DNA from: Daphnia pulex
Lineage: Eukaryota; Arthropoda; Branchiopoda; Diplostraca; Daphniidae
Assembly: GCF_021134715.1 (NCBI RefSeq)
Contig: NC_060018.1
Location: forward strand, 9,193,501-9,257,500
Length of the DNA: 64,000 nucleotides
Reading direction: 5' to 3'
Part shown: positions 23,273-33,080 of the stretch, piece after piece
How positions within the stretch are numbered: position 1 is the first letter of the stretch
Layout of the letters: every line of letters starts with the position of its first letter
The notes under the pieces: model-generated
The model's database searches: none
Told to the model about the DNA's origin: nothing
What the model saw: the letters and a program-made list of their open reading frames with translations, nothing else
Made by a program: the position numbers and the translations under genes

Positions 23273-24439
23273 AGGGAAATTTATAAAACAATCGATTAGC
23301 TTTGCAACTGACTGTTTCTGATTGTACCAACTGCTTTCGTGTAAATCCAAAACGGCTAAGTCAAAACCTTTTTTACAGTAGCCACACGCAGCCAATACTT
23401 CGGTCATCTCGATTATTTGTGGGAGGTTTTTGTCCTCTCTCCTGGTTGAAACTACAACTCTTGAAGAACATCCCTGTTGCAAAATAAAATCTATATTTGA
23501 TCGTAAATTGGATATTCAACAAATGTAGCATTTCTTACCCTCAACACTGTGCCGTTTACAATGGATGTTCCCAGTTCTACCAGGGAATGATTATTCCCAC
23601 TGGCGTACGCCCATATTTTAAGCCCACCTTTTACCTCAAGGAAGATTGGAAACGCCCTGAAACAAATGTGTAATTTTTAATCGTCTTTTGCAAGCATCTA
23701 TTTACAATAACCATTCTCAACTTACTGCCTAATTCGAAGATCAACAATGGACGAAGAATCGGTCTCCCAAAATGTAATTTGTTTCTTACTGAGACCTCTT
23801 GCACGTAAAATTCTTTCTTGGCATTTCGTTGAACCTCTCGGGTTGGTTCGATCAATTTCTTCCACTCCAAAAACACTTATTTCAAAATCTTCTTTATATG
23901 AAGTTTTAGAAAATATTTTGCGTCGATCAATTTCTGAGGATGATCGTTTGAGAGTGCCAGATCTGCTGCACATGTAGGGAGAATTTCCTGCATCTTAAAG
24001 AAATTTAACCAATAAAAGGAACAAATAAAGTACAAATTTAGACATTTAGATTGTAAGAGGTACTGGGAAACACAGTATATCTTTTTCCTTGCTGATCGTA
24101 AACAACTGGGTATACTTGTGTGTTCAGTGCAGTACCACTGCCTACATTCCCAAATTGGAAAGTTGAACCATCAGAACCTAACTGCGACAAAGGCTCTACA
24201 GGCATGCGGAGAGATGACCCTTCTTTGAGAAAATAGTTACATAGTCAGAAAACTTGATTTACTCAAAACACTAGTGTTAGATATGGGTTACCTTGTTCTA
24301 TGAGTGGAACTGTTGTGAGTGTACCGTTGTCCTGCCGTTTCTGTACGTGATATCTGAGTGGGCCGTGGGTTAACTTGTTGTATGAGTGGTTCTGGACGTG
24401 CAATTTGTGCTTGGGTCTGCTGCACTCCAGAAGCAGCTC
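23273..24439 (-). CDS. Unrecognised multi-exon gene, 3' end lost at Copia insertion
   Basis: Five exons read leftward with good splice sites: 24439-24292 (Gln/Thr-rich, 'ASGVQQTQAQIARPEPLIQQ'), 24222-24044 ('LNTQVYPVVYDQQGKRYTVF'), 23993-23726 ('IDRRKIFSKTSYKEDFEIS', 'RARGLSKKQITFWETDSSS'), 23656-23539 ('FPIFLEVKGGLKIWAYASGN') and 23473-23273 ('RVVVSTRREDKNLPQIIEM', 'VLAACGYCKKGFDLAVLD', ending at a GTATGT donor). The donor at 24043 (GTCTAA) is weak. The mixture suggests a low-complexity N-terminal region and a globular C-terminal region, but no family is recognised. No exons could be found beyond the Copia fragment that starts in the following intron, so the gene is probably truncated. Confidence 0.45.
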
Positions 24440-24892
24440 CTGAATATAAAGAATGTTTTATTAACATTGAAACTGATAAATACTTGGTAAAAAAAGTAAA
24501 GTAAAAAAGGTAGCAGAGCGCCAGTGGTGTATAGAAACGACACTAATTTTCCTGCCTACGCCAGCTGATAGCGGTTGTAAACCGTAAATGAATGCTTCTG
24601 CAGTCTCTGATTTCAGAAACTTGGGAAACGAATAAATCTGGGAAAATTCGAAAAAAATTCGGATCATTATGCAAAACTCACAGTTAGTTTATGAAAGGGT
24701 AGTGTATACACGGTTTGAAAATAAAAATTCCTTCTTAAAAATTAAATATATAAAAAGCTATGTGAAAAACAAGTTCGGGTCATAAGATAACATGGTTGGC
24801 GTCGGAGTGATCCGATACTTTCGGAGCCACTTTTAGAGGCCTATCCCATGAACGAAAAAATCTGAAAAAAATTCAGACAAAACAAAAGAGGT

Positions 24893-24934
24893 AAAATGAC
24901 ATAAATTCCAAGTTTTGTGAATTTATGTCATTTT
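24893..24934. repeat. Perfect 16-bp inverted repeat (hairpin)
   Basis: AAAATGACATAAATTC at 24893-24908 pairs exactly with 24919-24934 across a 10-base loop. It lies just upstream of the LINE fragment. Confidence 0.85.
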
Positions 24935-24959
24935 TTCACTTTTTACCACCCGAAAAACC

Positions 24960-27380
24960 AACTAGAAAAATACACGTCGCCTTATGGAACGGCGCGGGGT
25001 GATCCCATACTTATGGAGGGGACTGTAGGTGGCCTGTTCAGTGATCATTTGGCAATCGAGTGCGTGCTCAGATTGTCCCGCCCCATTCTCCCGACAAAGA
25101 AGATATCTTATCGCCCATTCAAGACCATTGACTACGAGGCATTCGCAGAAGATGTTGCCAAACTGCCATTTGTATGCGAGCCTGCTGAATCATGCGATGA
25201 ACTAGTGCGGCAATACAACTCTGGTCTCATTTCCTGCTTGGATAAACATCTCCCACCAAGGTCGAAGACAATAGTTGTACGTCCACTGAACTCTTGGTTC
25301 AATGATGAGATTTGAGCGGCAAGGAGAAGTAGCAGAGCAGCTGAACGTCGTTGGAGAAGCCGTCAACTGGAAATTGACAAACAGATCCTCTGCGGGATGC
25401 GTGACCGCTTGTCGGAAGCCATCAGAACTGCAAAATTCAGCTATTACAGCTCGTGTATAAGTGAATGTGGAAAAGACCAGCGTGCGTTATTTAAAGTGGT
25501 GAACCGAATGCTTGGGCGGCAGGGTGGACTAACGTTACCTAGTCATGAATCCCTTAATGCAATCCTGAACCAGTTCGGGGCGTACTTTCAAGATAAGATT
25601 GTCAAGATAAGGACTGAACTTGACGGAGCAGTTGTTGAACGTGAGTTTCCGGACGACCAGGAGCAGTCAGAAGGATTACAGATGGAAGAGTTCACGCCGG
25701 TCTCGGTGGAAGATGTAGCCTTGACAATTGGTTCGTCACCAACTAAGTCCTGCTCCCTGGACCCCATTCCAACGTCTCTATTGAAACGAATGGTGGGCAT
25801 TTTGTCACCATCGCTTACTCGAATGATAAATGACTCCCTGTCATCTGGATTTGTCCCAGTGGAGCTAAAACAGGCACTCATTACGCCGCTTCTGAAAAAG
25901 TCGACATTGAACTCTGAACTACTCTCGAGCTACCGTCCAGTATCAAATCTTCCCTTCATCGGCAAACTTCTGGAGAGGATCGCTGTTAAAAGGCTGAATG
26001 TGCACCTAACTGACGGGGGGGCGAACGGCCCCGACGCAATCAGCCTATAGAGTGTATCACTCGACGGAGACGGCGCTGGTGAAAGTTGTGAATGACCTGC
26101 TAATGGCTGCGGACGGGGGCTATGGCTCAGTATTAATGCTGCTTGACCTGAGCGCGGCATTTGATACAGTAGACCATACAGCCTTACTGGATAGACTCAA
26201 GAATCGCTTCTCGATAACTGGCTCTGCCCTTCAGTGGTTCCAATCGTATTTAAGCGAACGAACTCAGTCCGTCAGTGTGTGCGGTGTGAAATCTGAGCCG
26301 CTGCCTTTAATGTCGGGTGTGCCACAAGGCTCAGTACTCGGCCCAACAATTTTCACCGCTCATCTGAGTCCTGTTCATGATGTCGTGAGTAGGCATGAGA
26401 TCAATCTACATACTTATGCGGATGAAATCGAGCTTTATACTAGCTTTAATCTCCTGAAGGGAGATCAATCAGATCAACTGGCTGCCTATCGGCGTATCTC
26501 CGATTGCTATGATGAGACGCATGACTGGATGACTACCAACAAGCTAAAGATGAACGGTGACAAGACGGAGCTGCTGCTAGTCCTACCTTCGTCAAGACGA
26601 GGGAAAGGCATCGAGTTGGAAACCATTCGGGTCGGCAGCCACCAAGTTACTCCGGAGGAATGTGTGAGAAACCTTGGAATTACTCTTGATTCTGGCCTAT
26701 CGTTCGAAAGGCATGTGAATGAAGTCTGCAGAAAGGCCTACTTTCAGATCAAAAATATTGCCAGAATCAGGAGATACCTGGACATCAACGCAACACGGAC
26801 GCTGGTACAAGCTCTGGTGATATCGACTATCGATTACTGCAATGCTCTACTAGTCGGCCTGCCAGAGAGCGTGATTGGAAAGCTGCAGAGAGTACAAAAT
26901 TCAGCGGCTAGGCTAATTCTGCGCCTTGGAAGGCGAGAGCACATCACTCGTCATCTGAGAGACCTGCACTGGCTGCCGGTTAAGAGGAGAATTGAATTCA
27001 AGGTCCTGGTACTAGTCTACCGCTGTCTGCACGGATTGGCGCCGCAGTATCTTGCCGACTTGGTGAAGCTGCGCGACTCGACGATACTGACCAGGTTGGC
27101 AGGTGCAAAACATCTGTTGGTGCCGAAAACAAGAACAGCGCACTATGGGGATCGTGCTTTCTGCAGAGTTGGGCCGGTCCTTTGGAACAGCCTGCCACCG
27201 AATATTAGAACCAAGGAGTCACTCTCAACTTTTAAATCCGCCCTAAAAACCCATCTGTTTAACTGTCCCCGCTGATGCAAAACTGTACTGTTTCCCTGGC
27301 CATGAAAATGTTAGCGCCTTTGATCAAGTCTTGTTAAAGGGCGCTATATAAATGTCAAATATAATAATAATATAATAACT
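24960..27380 (+). mobile_element. 5'-truncated L2/CR1-like LINE
   Basis: The frame starts inside the endonuclease C-terminus ('GLFSDHLAIECVL'). A linker follows, then reverse transcriptase with 'SSYRPVSNLPFIGKLLERI' (about 25930), 'LLDLSAAFDTVDHTALLDRL' (26140), 'SGVPQGSVLGP' (26310) and 'HTYADEIELY' (26410). It ends with the typical 'RRYLDINATRTLVQALVIS', 'LHWLPVKRRIEFKVLVL' and 'PVLWNSLPPNIR', stopping at TGA 27273-27275. The 3' tail 'gcgctatataaatgtc' followed by AAT-type repeats is characteristic of the L2/CR1 group. The catalytic box reads YADE where the family has F/YADD, and there are breaks at 25313 and near 26048. It is therefore an inactive, 5'-truncated copy. No poly-A tail or target duplication was found. 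Confidence 0.9.
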
Positions 27381-27635
27381 AACTTCAAAAATGGATTTTA
27401 TCAATGAAATTACGAGCAAATTACTAGATTCTGCTGCCAAAACAGTGTCATCGTGGACCATTATCGGAAGCAAGAGAGAAGAGGCTACTGGATTCCAATA
27501 GACAACATGTAAGAGTCTTTTAAATCTCAATGCGTTGGTAGAACGGCTCATGGATTGTAAAGAAATGCTACGCAGTCCTTTCATTTTATCTTGTACGCTG
27601 TTCGAAACTGTTGTAAAGATTTCGGCCGGCTAAAA
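27381..27635. other. Spacer between LINE and long-TIR element
   Basis: No recognised feature. Confidence 0.4.
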
Positions 27636-29040
27636 TTTAACAAGCGATTCGCCACTCAATGAGACCGTTTTTGATTTAGCGGAAAACGTCGCTGGGGGTT
27701 CTAAAAATTAAGAAATAGATGGGTTTTGTGCAAAATTTGTCGCTTAGTCGATGGCTAAAATTCGCAATCGCCTAGCTTTTGTAGTTTGGGAGATATTTCA
27801 AAAAGACTGAGAGGGGGTAGCCGAAATTTGGACTTTTTTTCGGTTTTTGTGCAGCAGTTTTCTTGTCAACTGCTGAACCTAAAAATAATCTAATTGGTTT
27901 AAAATTATGGGATAGCCCCTCTCTTCATTTTCTATTTTAATATTTTAATATTTTTTAAATATTCGGCTTAGAAGCCGAGATATTAATGATTGAAATTTTG
28001 AAAAAAATTTCCCAAAATTTCTTCGTTTTTTGGCCATGCCGGCCTTCATCCCGTAAGCCACCTAGCGCTGGAAATAATAACATCCAATAATAACATCCCC
28101 CCTTCTTTTCCTTTAGGGTATTTTCAGTGGCCACCCTCAAAACCCCCCATTTCCCGGTCGATTGGCGATAGTTAAGACTAGGCTTCAGTCGGTTAACTGA
28201 CGTATTCAAAACAAGCTCAGACTCTCTTTCAAGTTTATTCGAATTTTGTGCTATTATTCTACGTATCTTTCGTGAATGTTTGTTAACTGATCAATTCACG
28301 CCTGCATATTATTGCAAGTACTGGACAATCTATGTTTATTGAGCTAAAAGTGCCTTTGTTTACAACCGTTATTGGTGATTCTTCTCCTGTAGTTGCCATC
28401 AAACGGTCACAAGTCATCGGGTAATCATGTGCGGTTATACCAACCAGATATTTATTACAATGCGAATGTTCTGAACTCGCTTGTCTTATTTACAGAGTGT
28501 TATTCACTACCAATCCAACATATACACACAGCAAGTCACTAGTCTACAAAAAGTTACTGCCACATAATCATGTGCAGGTATACCAAACAGATTTTAAGTA
28601 TAATGCTAATTTTATTAACATGTTTGTCTTATTTTCAGAATCTTATTAACTACAAATCCAACATATGCAAACACCAAGTCAGTAGTTGACAAACAATTTA
28701 CTGCCAGGTAATCATATGCTGCTGTACCAAACAAATATTGAGTTCAATGCTAATGTTCTTAACTCGTTTGTTTTATTTTCAGAATCTTATTCACTACCAA
28801 GCCAACATATACAAACATCAGCACAACATGCTGGCACATCCTGGAATACCAATTGATTACGACTGTGTTGATTCACAGGAAGCTCTCGTCAACATATATA
28901 ATTTGGAATTGTATTTGGAGTTCACCACCCCCGATACAACTACAGGTATTATGCAATTATTTATTTCCGAGTTACCAAAAGATGATGCATAGTTCCAATT
29001 AGGTCAAACGAGATTTTGGGTTTCTGAAGAAGGCTACAAT
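27636..29040 (+). repeat. Left terminal inverted repeat
   Basis: Mirror partner of 31390-32743. It holds about 170 extra bases around 28330-28420 relative to the right arm, and a local duplication 'aataataacatcc' near 28075-28100. Confidence 0.75.
28421..28782 (+). repeat. Tandem mini-exon array, 143-144-bp units (left arm)
   Basis: Units begin at 28421, 28564 and 28708. Each has a GTAATCATGTGC donor region, an intron of about 75 bases ending in TTATTTTCAG, and an exon of about 69 bases ('aatcttattaactacaaatc...'). The donor is lost in the second unit (CATAATC instead of GGTAATC). The exon length is divisible by three, so copies can be added without changing frame. Confidence 0.7.
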
Positions 29041-29148
29041 CAAATTTATGACGCAGAACACGGTGGACAACTAAATGAAGACGAAAATCACTTTGATTTT
29101 CAATGGGCTACGCGCGAATGGAACTTTAGCAGAAATACAGTAATGTGA
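28639..29148 (+). CDS. Spliced small-protein gene at the end of the left mini-exon array
   Basis: Exons 28639-28707, 28783-28945 and 29003-29148 have canonical AG and GT borders. The coding frame reads 'YKHQHNMLAHPGIPIDYD', 'SQEALVNIYNLELYLEFTT', then 'GQTRFWVSEEGYNQIYDAE' and 'NHFDFQWATREWNF', ending at TGA 29146-29148. An AATAAA at 29167-29172 could end the transcript. The mirrored right arm conserves 'ALVNIYNLELYLEFTT' better than the alternative frame, which supports coding. The true start is unclear because upstream mini-exons are open mainly in another frame. Family unknown. Confidence 0.4.
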
Positions 29149-29386
29149 TGTGTGTAAGGTTAATGTAATAAAGTTTGTTCGGCTTTACGTATTTTTTGTC
29201 TTTTTCATTACACTTGACCTTCTATGAACAAAAAAGATAGTAGGGGTACGGAAAAAAAGGTAGAAAAGGTATAAAAGGAAACCGAACAGAATGGAACAAA
29301 GGAAAAATAGTTCAGTATATGACAGTCATTGTTGCAAGGATCAGGTGCATCGTTATTCTTTTATAGTTAAATGTTTTATATGTTGA

Positions 29387-29485
29387 ATGGCAAACTGTAA
29401 GTGTAGAAAAAGGAAATGCATGGAATGCGACAAATGCTGTGTTTGTGCTTGCACTTGTATGAAAGGAAATTGGGATAAGAAATGA
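29387..29485 (+). CDS. Cys-rich 32-residue frame
   Basis: ATG at 29387 opens a 32-codon frame with nine cysteines packed into residues 4-24 in a Lys/Arg-rich context ('MANCKCRKRKC...'). The spacing suggests a metal-binding cluster. Straight after the TGA another frame continues with 'RRSDDWYPAENIRKQSEL' and a stop, so the original protein may have been longer and is now frameshifted. It lies in the core of the long-TIR element. Confidence 0.35.
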   Translation: MANCKCRKRKCMECDKCCVCACTCMKGNWDKK

Positions 29486-29782
29486 TCCGTAGAAGTGACG
29501 ATTGGTATCCTGCTGAAAATATTCGAAAGCAAAGTGAACTCCCGCATGATCCCGAATACGATGAGTCGCAATCTAATGAATAGGGTCTTTGCATGAAATT
29601 TCGATTTGTTTTTAACATACTTCATGATAATCAGTTTTTCACGCTGATTCTCATGGTATTTTTTATTTTTTTTTTTAAATCAACCGAAATGTGTGTATTT
29701 CTAGTTCAAAGTTAAAATAAGCGCCTCCCATTTCAAAACGGGGTCTCAGCCATTTTTAATGGGCAGTGCTTAATTTGTGATG

Positions 29783-29912
29783 AATTTGTAGACGACGCTC
29801 ACCAAAATCACCCTTTTCGTACTGCCTACGGCTGAATACAACCCTCTTTTGCCCTTAGGGCCTTAAGGCGAAATACGAAAAGGGTGATTTTGGTGAGCGT
29901 CGTCTACAAATT
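29783..29912. repeat. Perfect 39-bp inverted repeat with 52-base loop
   Basis: Bases 29783-29821 (starting AATTTGTAGACGACGCTCAC) are exactly complementary to 29874-29912. The loop contains a further weak stem (gccttagg/ccttaaggc type). Perfect identity over 39 bases implies recent origin or selection. It sits directly before the coding remains at 29930. Confidence 0.9.
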
Positions 29913-29929
29913 GCAGGGGTACACAACTG

Positions 29930-31130
29930 TAGCGTTGAGCTCGTCAGACGAAATCGGGAAAAACTAGCTGGAATTGATACGGATTTGCCTCGCTTGATTG
30001 AAAATTGAAGAAATTCGTCGGGCGGTCAAACGATATTATTTTCAAGTATGACAAACCTCCTCAAACTCTAAGATGTGTACAAACCAACTACGCATCTGAC
30101 TACAGCAACATCCCTACGTATGCAATTCAAGTCTTCAAACACTCGGGTAAGGAATATTGACATGGACGAATCGATAGAAATAATAATTTTGCTGTTCTAT
30201 TCAGATCAGAAAGAAGGTACTATCATCAAGGTTAATCTTGCAGAAAAAACGTGCAGTATCACTGCGTCTATTAGACAAGAAACCGATGACTATGAATCAG
30301 AAGATGACACTACACTCGCGTTTTCAACCCTTCAGTCAACATCAAACGAGGCTGCTTCTACTAATTTGTCAACCGAGATCCAGTCACCTACTGGAATACA
30401 AATGGGTTACAGCAGGGTTACAACGATCGGTAAAACAACTGGAATTACTGTGATGTGCGACAAAGCTATTCAAAAACGTGGAGCTAGATGGAGGACTCGG
30501 AAACCGTTCTGTAACACTGTCCAAAAAATTCAGAAGAGAGAAACAAATAAAAGAAACATGGAGAGCTACGCCATTAAGAGAGCTCTCCAACTTCAGAACG
30601 ACGGGAAAATTTGTTTCACTCCTATTTCGGAGAATAACATTGAGGCATCCTCCCCCCCATGCCCGGCCGACTTCGTACCTGATTTTGTTTTCAACAAAGG
30701 ATGGGCCAAAAGACCGCAAGTAGGCAAGATGTATGGCCCCAAATATCTTGAACCGTACAAAGTTGAGATAGAATCTCTATAATTGCGGAGAATACGACAA
30801 AAAAATAAAATGAGTCCCGCCCAAATGCTAGAAAGAATTCAATTCCAGCATCCTAAGGAATTCTGTCTTCCTTCCGAAACGACATAAGATCCTACATAAA
30901 CAAACTGCAAACGTAAAAAAAAGGGAGGCGGTGAGAAAACAGAAAAAGTAGCCGATCAGTACACTATATTCTTGCATGACTTAGCCCACAACAATCCGGA
31001 AATGAAACCAGCAGAAGCGTTACTCATTACTAAAAACAATTTCCCTATTGAAAGTAATCCTACCCTTCCAACGGATGCAAAAATAAAGAGCAAATTTAGC
31101 TATTGTAAGTCGAGGTTTAATAAAAGATAA
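29930..31130 (+). pseudogene. Unknown protein gene in the core of the long-TIR element, broken
   Basis: A first block reads 'SVELVRRNREKLAGIDTDLP', shifts frame near 30010, and continues 'DKPPQTLRCVQTNYASDYSN' and 'IPTYAIQVFKHSG' to a GTAAGG donor at 30148. After TATTCAG at 30205 an acidic Ser/Thr-rich region follows ('ETDDYESEDDTTLAF'), then 'GARWRTRKPFCNTVQKIQ' and 'VFNKGWAKRPQVGKMYGPKY'. A second part (30811-31130) reads 'MSPAQMLERIQFQHPKEFCL', then after breaks 'PEMKPAEALLITKNNFPI' and 'AKIKSKFSYCKSRFNK'. The 'KGWA' plus 'MSPAQMLE' region recalls C-terminal segments of uncharacterised transposon-linked proteins in invertebrates, but no enzymatic motif was seen. Several stops interrupt it. 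Confidence 0.4.
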
Positions 31131-31389
31131 ATTCTGTTCAGATCCAACCAGTTCTATTGATCTCTTTTTAACGCTATCTAACGCTATCTAACACAAAAAG
31201 CCAATTACTTGTTTTCTGATGACGTCTCCATTAATGTGACGATCCTCGTAGAGCTAGCTGACGTCAATAACTATGCAGTTTTCCAGTAGTTGTCGTTGTA
31301 AATTCATCCGCAGAAATATTTCGCAGTGCAGAGCAGTGCATGGAATATAGGGTTGGTGGGTAGGACAGCATATAACATTGTTTCTGCAT

Positions 31390-32743
31390 CTTGTTGATGG
31401 AACCCTTCTTCAGAAATACAATATCTTGTTTGACCTAATTAGAAATGTACATAACCTTTTGGTTATTCTGCAATAAATGTATGAATCATACCTGTCGTTG
31501 TGTTGGTTGTAGTGAACTCCAAATATAGTTCTAAGTTATATATATTGACGAGAGCATCCTGTGATCCGACGCAGCCGTAAGCAATTGGTATTCGAGGATG
31601 TTCAAGCATGTTGTGTTGCTATGTGTATATGTTGGATTAATAGTGAACAAAACTGCAAATGAAACAAACATGTTAAAAATGTTAGCATGGTACTCAATAT
31701 CTGGTTGGTATAGCTGCATATGATTACCTGAGAGTAACAATTTTGTCGACTACTGACTTGTTGTTTGTGTATGTTGGATTTACAGTGAAAAAGATTCTGC
31801 AAATGAAACAAACAGGTTAAATGTTAGCATTATACTCAAAATCTGTTTGGTATACCTACACATGATTATGTGGCAGTAACAATTTTGTCGACTACTGACT
31901 TGGTGTTTGTGTAACTTGGATTGATAGTGAACAAGAATCTGGAAATAAAACAAACAGGTTAAATGTTAGCATGGTACTCAATATCTGGCTGGTATTGCTG
32001 CACATGATTACCTGTGAGTAACAATTTTTTCGACTACTGACCTGCTGTTTGTGTATGTTGGATTTTCCAATACTTGCAATAATACACAGGCGTGAAATAA
32101 TCAGTGAACAAACACTCCATGAAAGATCATAGAATCACAAAATTCGAATAAACTTAAAAAATAGTCTGAGCTTGTTTTGAATACGTCAGTTAACCGACTG
32201 AAGTCTAGTCTTAACTATCGCCAATCGACCGGGAAATGGGGGGTTTCGAGAATGGCTACTGAAAAGACCCTAAAGGCAAAGAAGGGGGGATGTTATTATT
32301 TCCAGCGCTAGGTGGCTTACGGGATGAAGGCCGGCATGGCCAAAAAACGAAGAAATTTTGGGAAATTTTTTTCAAAATTTCAATCATTAATATCTCGGCT
32401 TCTTAGCCAAATATTTAAGAAATATTATTAAAACGGTTTGAAAAGACGGACTATATTATCATTTTAAACCAATTAGATTAGTTTTAGGTGCAGCAGTTGA
32501 CGAGAAAACTGCTGCACAAAAACCGAAAAAAAAGTCCAAATTTTGACTACCCCCTCTCAGTCTTTTTTAAAAATCTCCCAAACTACAAAAGCTAGGCGAT
32601 TGCGGTTTTGAGCAATCGACTAAGCGAAATATTTTGCACAAAACCCATCTATTTTTTTTTAATTTTTAGAACCCCCAGCGACGTTTTTCGCTAAATCAAA
32701 AACCCCCAAAACGGTCTCTTTGAGTGGCGAATCGCTTGTTAAA
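31390..32743 (-). repeat. Right terminal inverted repeat
   Basis: Mirror partner of 27636-29040. Its minus strand carries the same mini-exon array and the same terminal coding exon ('IYNLELYLEFTT' near 31540), here with a premature stop in an upstream unit. Confidence 0.75.
31600..32080 (-). repeat. Tandem mini-exon array, 142-bp units (right arm)
   Basis: Mirror-image array. The conserved TGATTA(C/T) element recurs at 31721, 31863 and 32005, a 142-bp period. Exon copies carry the same 'aatccaacatacacaaacaa' core read on the minus strand. Confidence 0.7.
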
Positions 32744-32967
32744 CGTCTGTTTTGCAAACACACTAATCTTTTTATTCAATTGAATTCTGGCAGTTTTTGC
32801 GACGATTTCTAAGCTGTGAACTAATGAGTCACACCCTCTCTTCGTGTACTATAAAATCAATATATTTCCCTAAATCTTGGAGTAGAAAGTTTACGAGTTG
32901 AAACTTTTATTTGAAGCAATAAACGTGAGCTTCAAACATCTGGAATTTTGAGGTCATCTAAAACCAT

Positions 32968-33080
32968 GATGGTTAAGAAGCCCACAAATAAAAATGAGCT
33001 GGAAAATCACTGTTGCCGATGACAGATGGTTAAGAAGGCCACAAATAAAAATGAGCTGGCAAATCACTGTTGCCGTAAAA
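32968..33080. repeat. 57-bp tandem repeat, two copies
   Basis: 'gatggttaagaag' plus 'cacaaataaaaatgagctgg' starts at 32968 and again at 33025 with only a few differences. Confidence 0.8.

Larger units (their letters stand above)
27636..32743. mobile_element. 5.1-kb element with 1.4-kb terminal inverted repeats
   Basis: The sequence starting TTTAACAAGCGATTCGCC at 27636 is mirrored by GGCGAATCGCTTGTTAAA ending at 32743. The mirror similarity continues, with small indels, through the blocks 'cgtcgctgggggttctaaaaa', 'actgagagggggtag', 'cccatttcccggtcgattgg' and the mini-exon arrays, to about 29040 on the left and 31390 on the right. The arms are therefore near 1.4 kb. Between them lie a Cys-rich frame, a 39-bp perfect hairpin and a broken unknown protein gene. 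No known transposase motif was seen. The outer ends lack a visible target duplication ('taaaa' versus 'cgtct'). Foldback-type DNA transposons have such arms with internal repeats, but the superfamily cannot be assigned. Confidence 0.7.

Noticed and set aside
24461..24667. 68-codon minus-strand frame
   Set aside because: No motif, start unsupported, lies upstream of the first recognisable exon of the neighbouring gene; may be 5' untranslated.
28421..28830. Regularly spaced repeats resembling a CRISPR array
   Set aside because: Units of 143 bp with splice signals in clearly eukaryotic DNA; no spacer-repeat structure.
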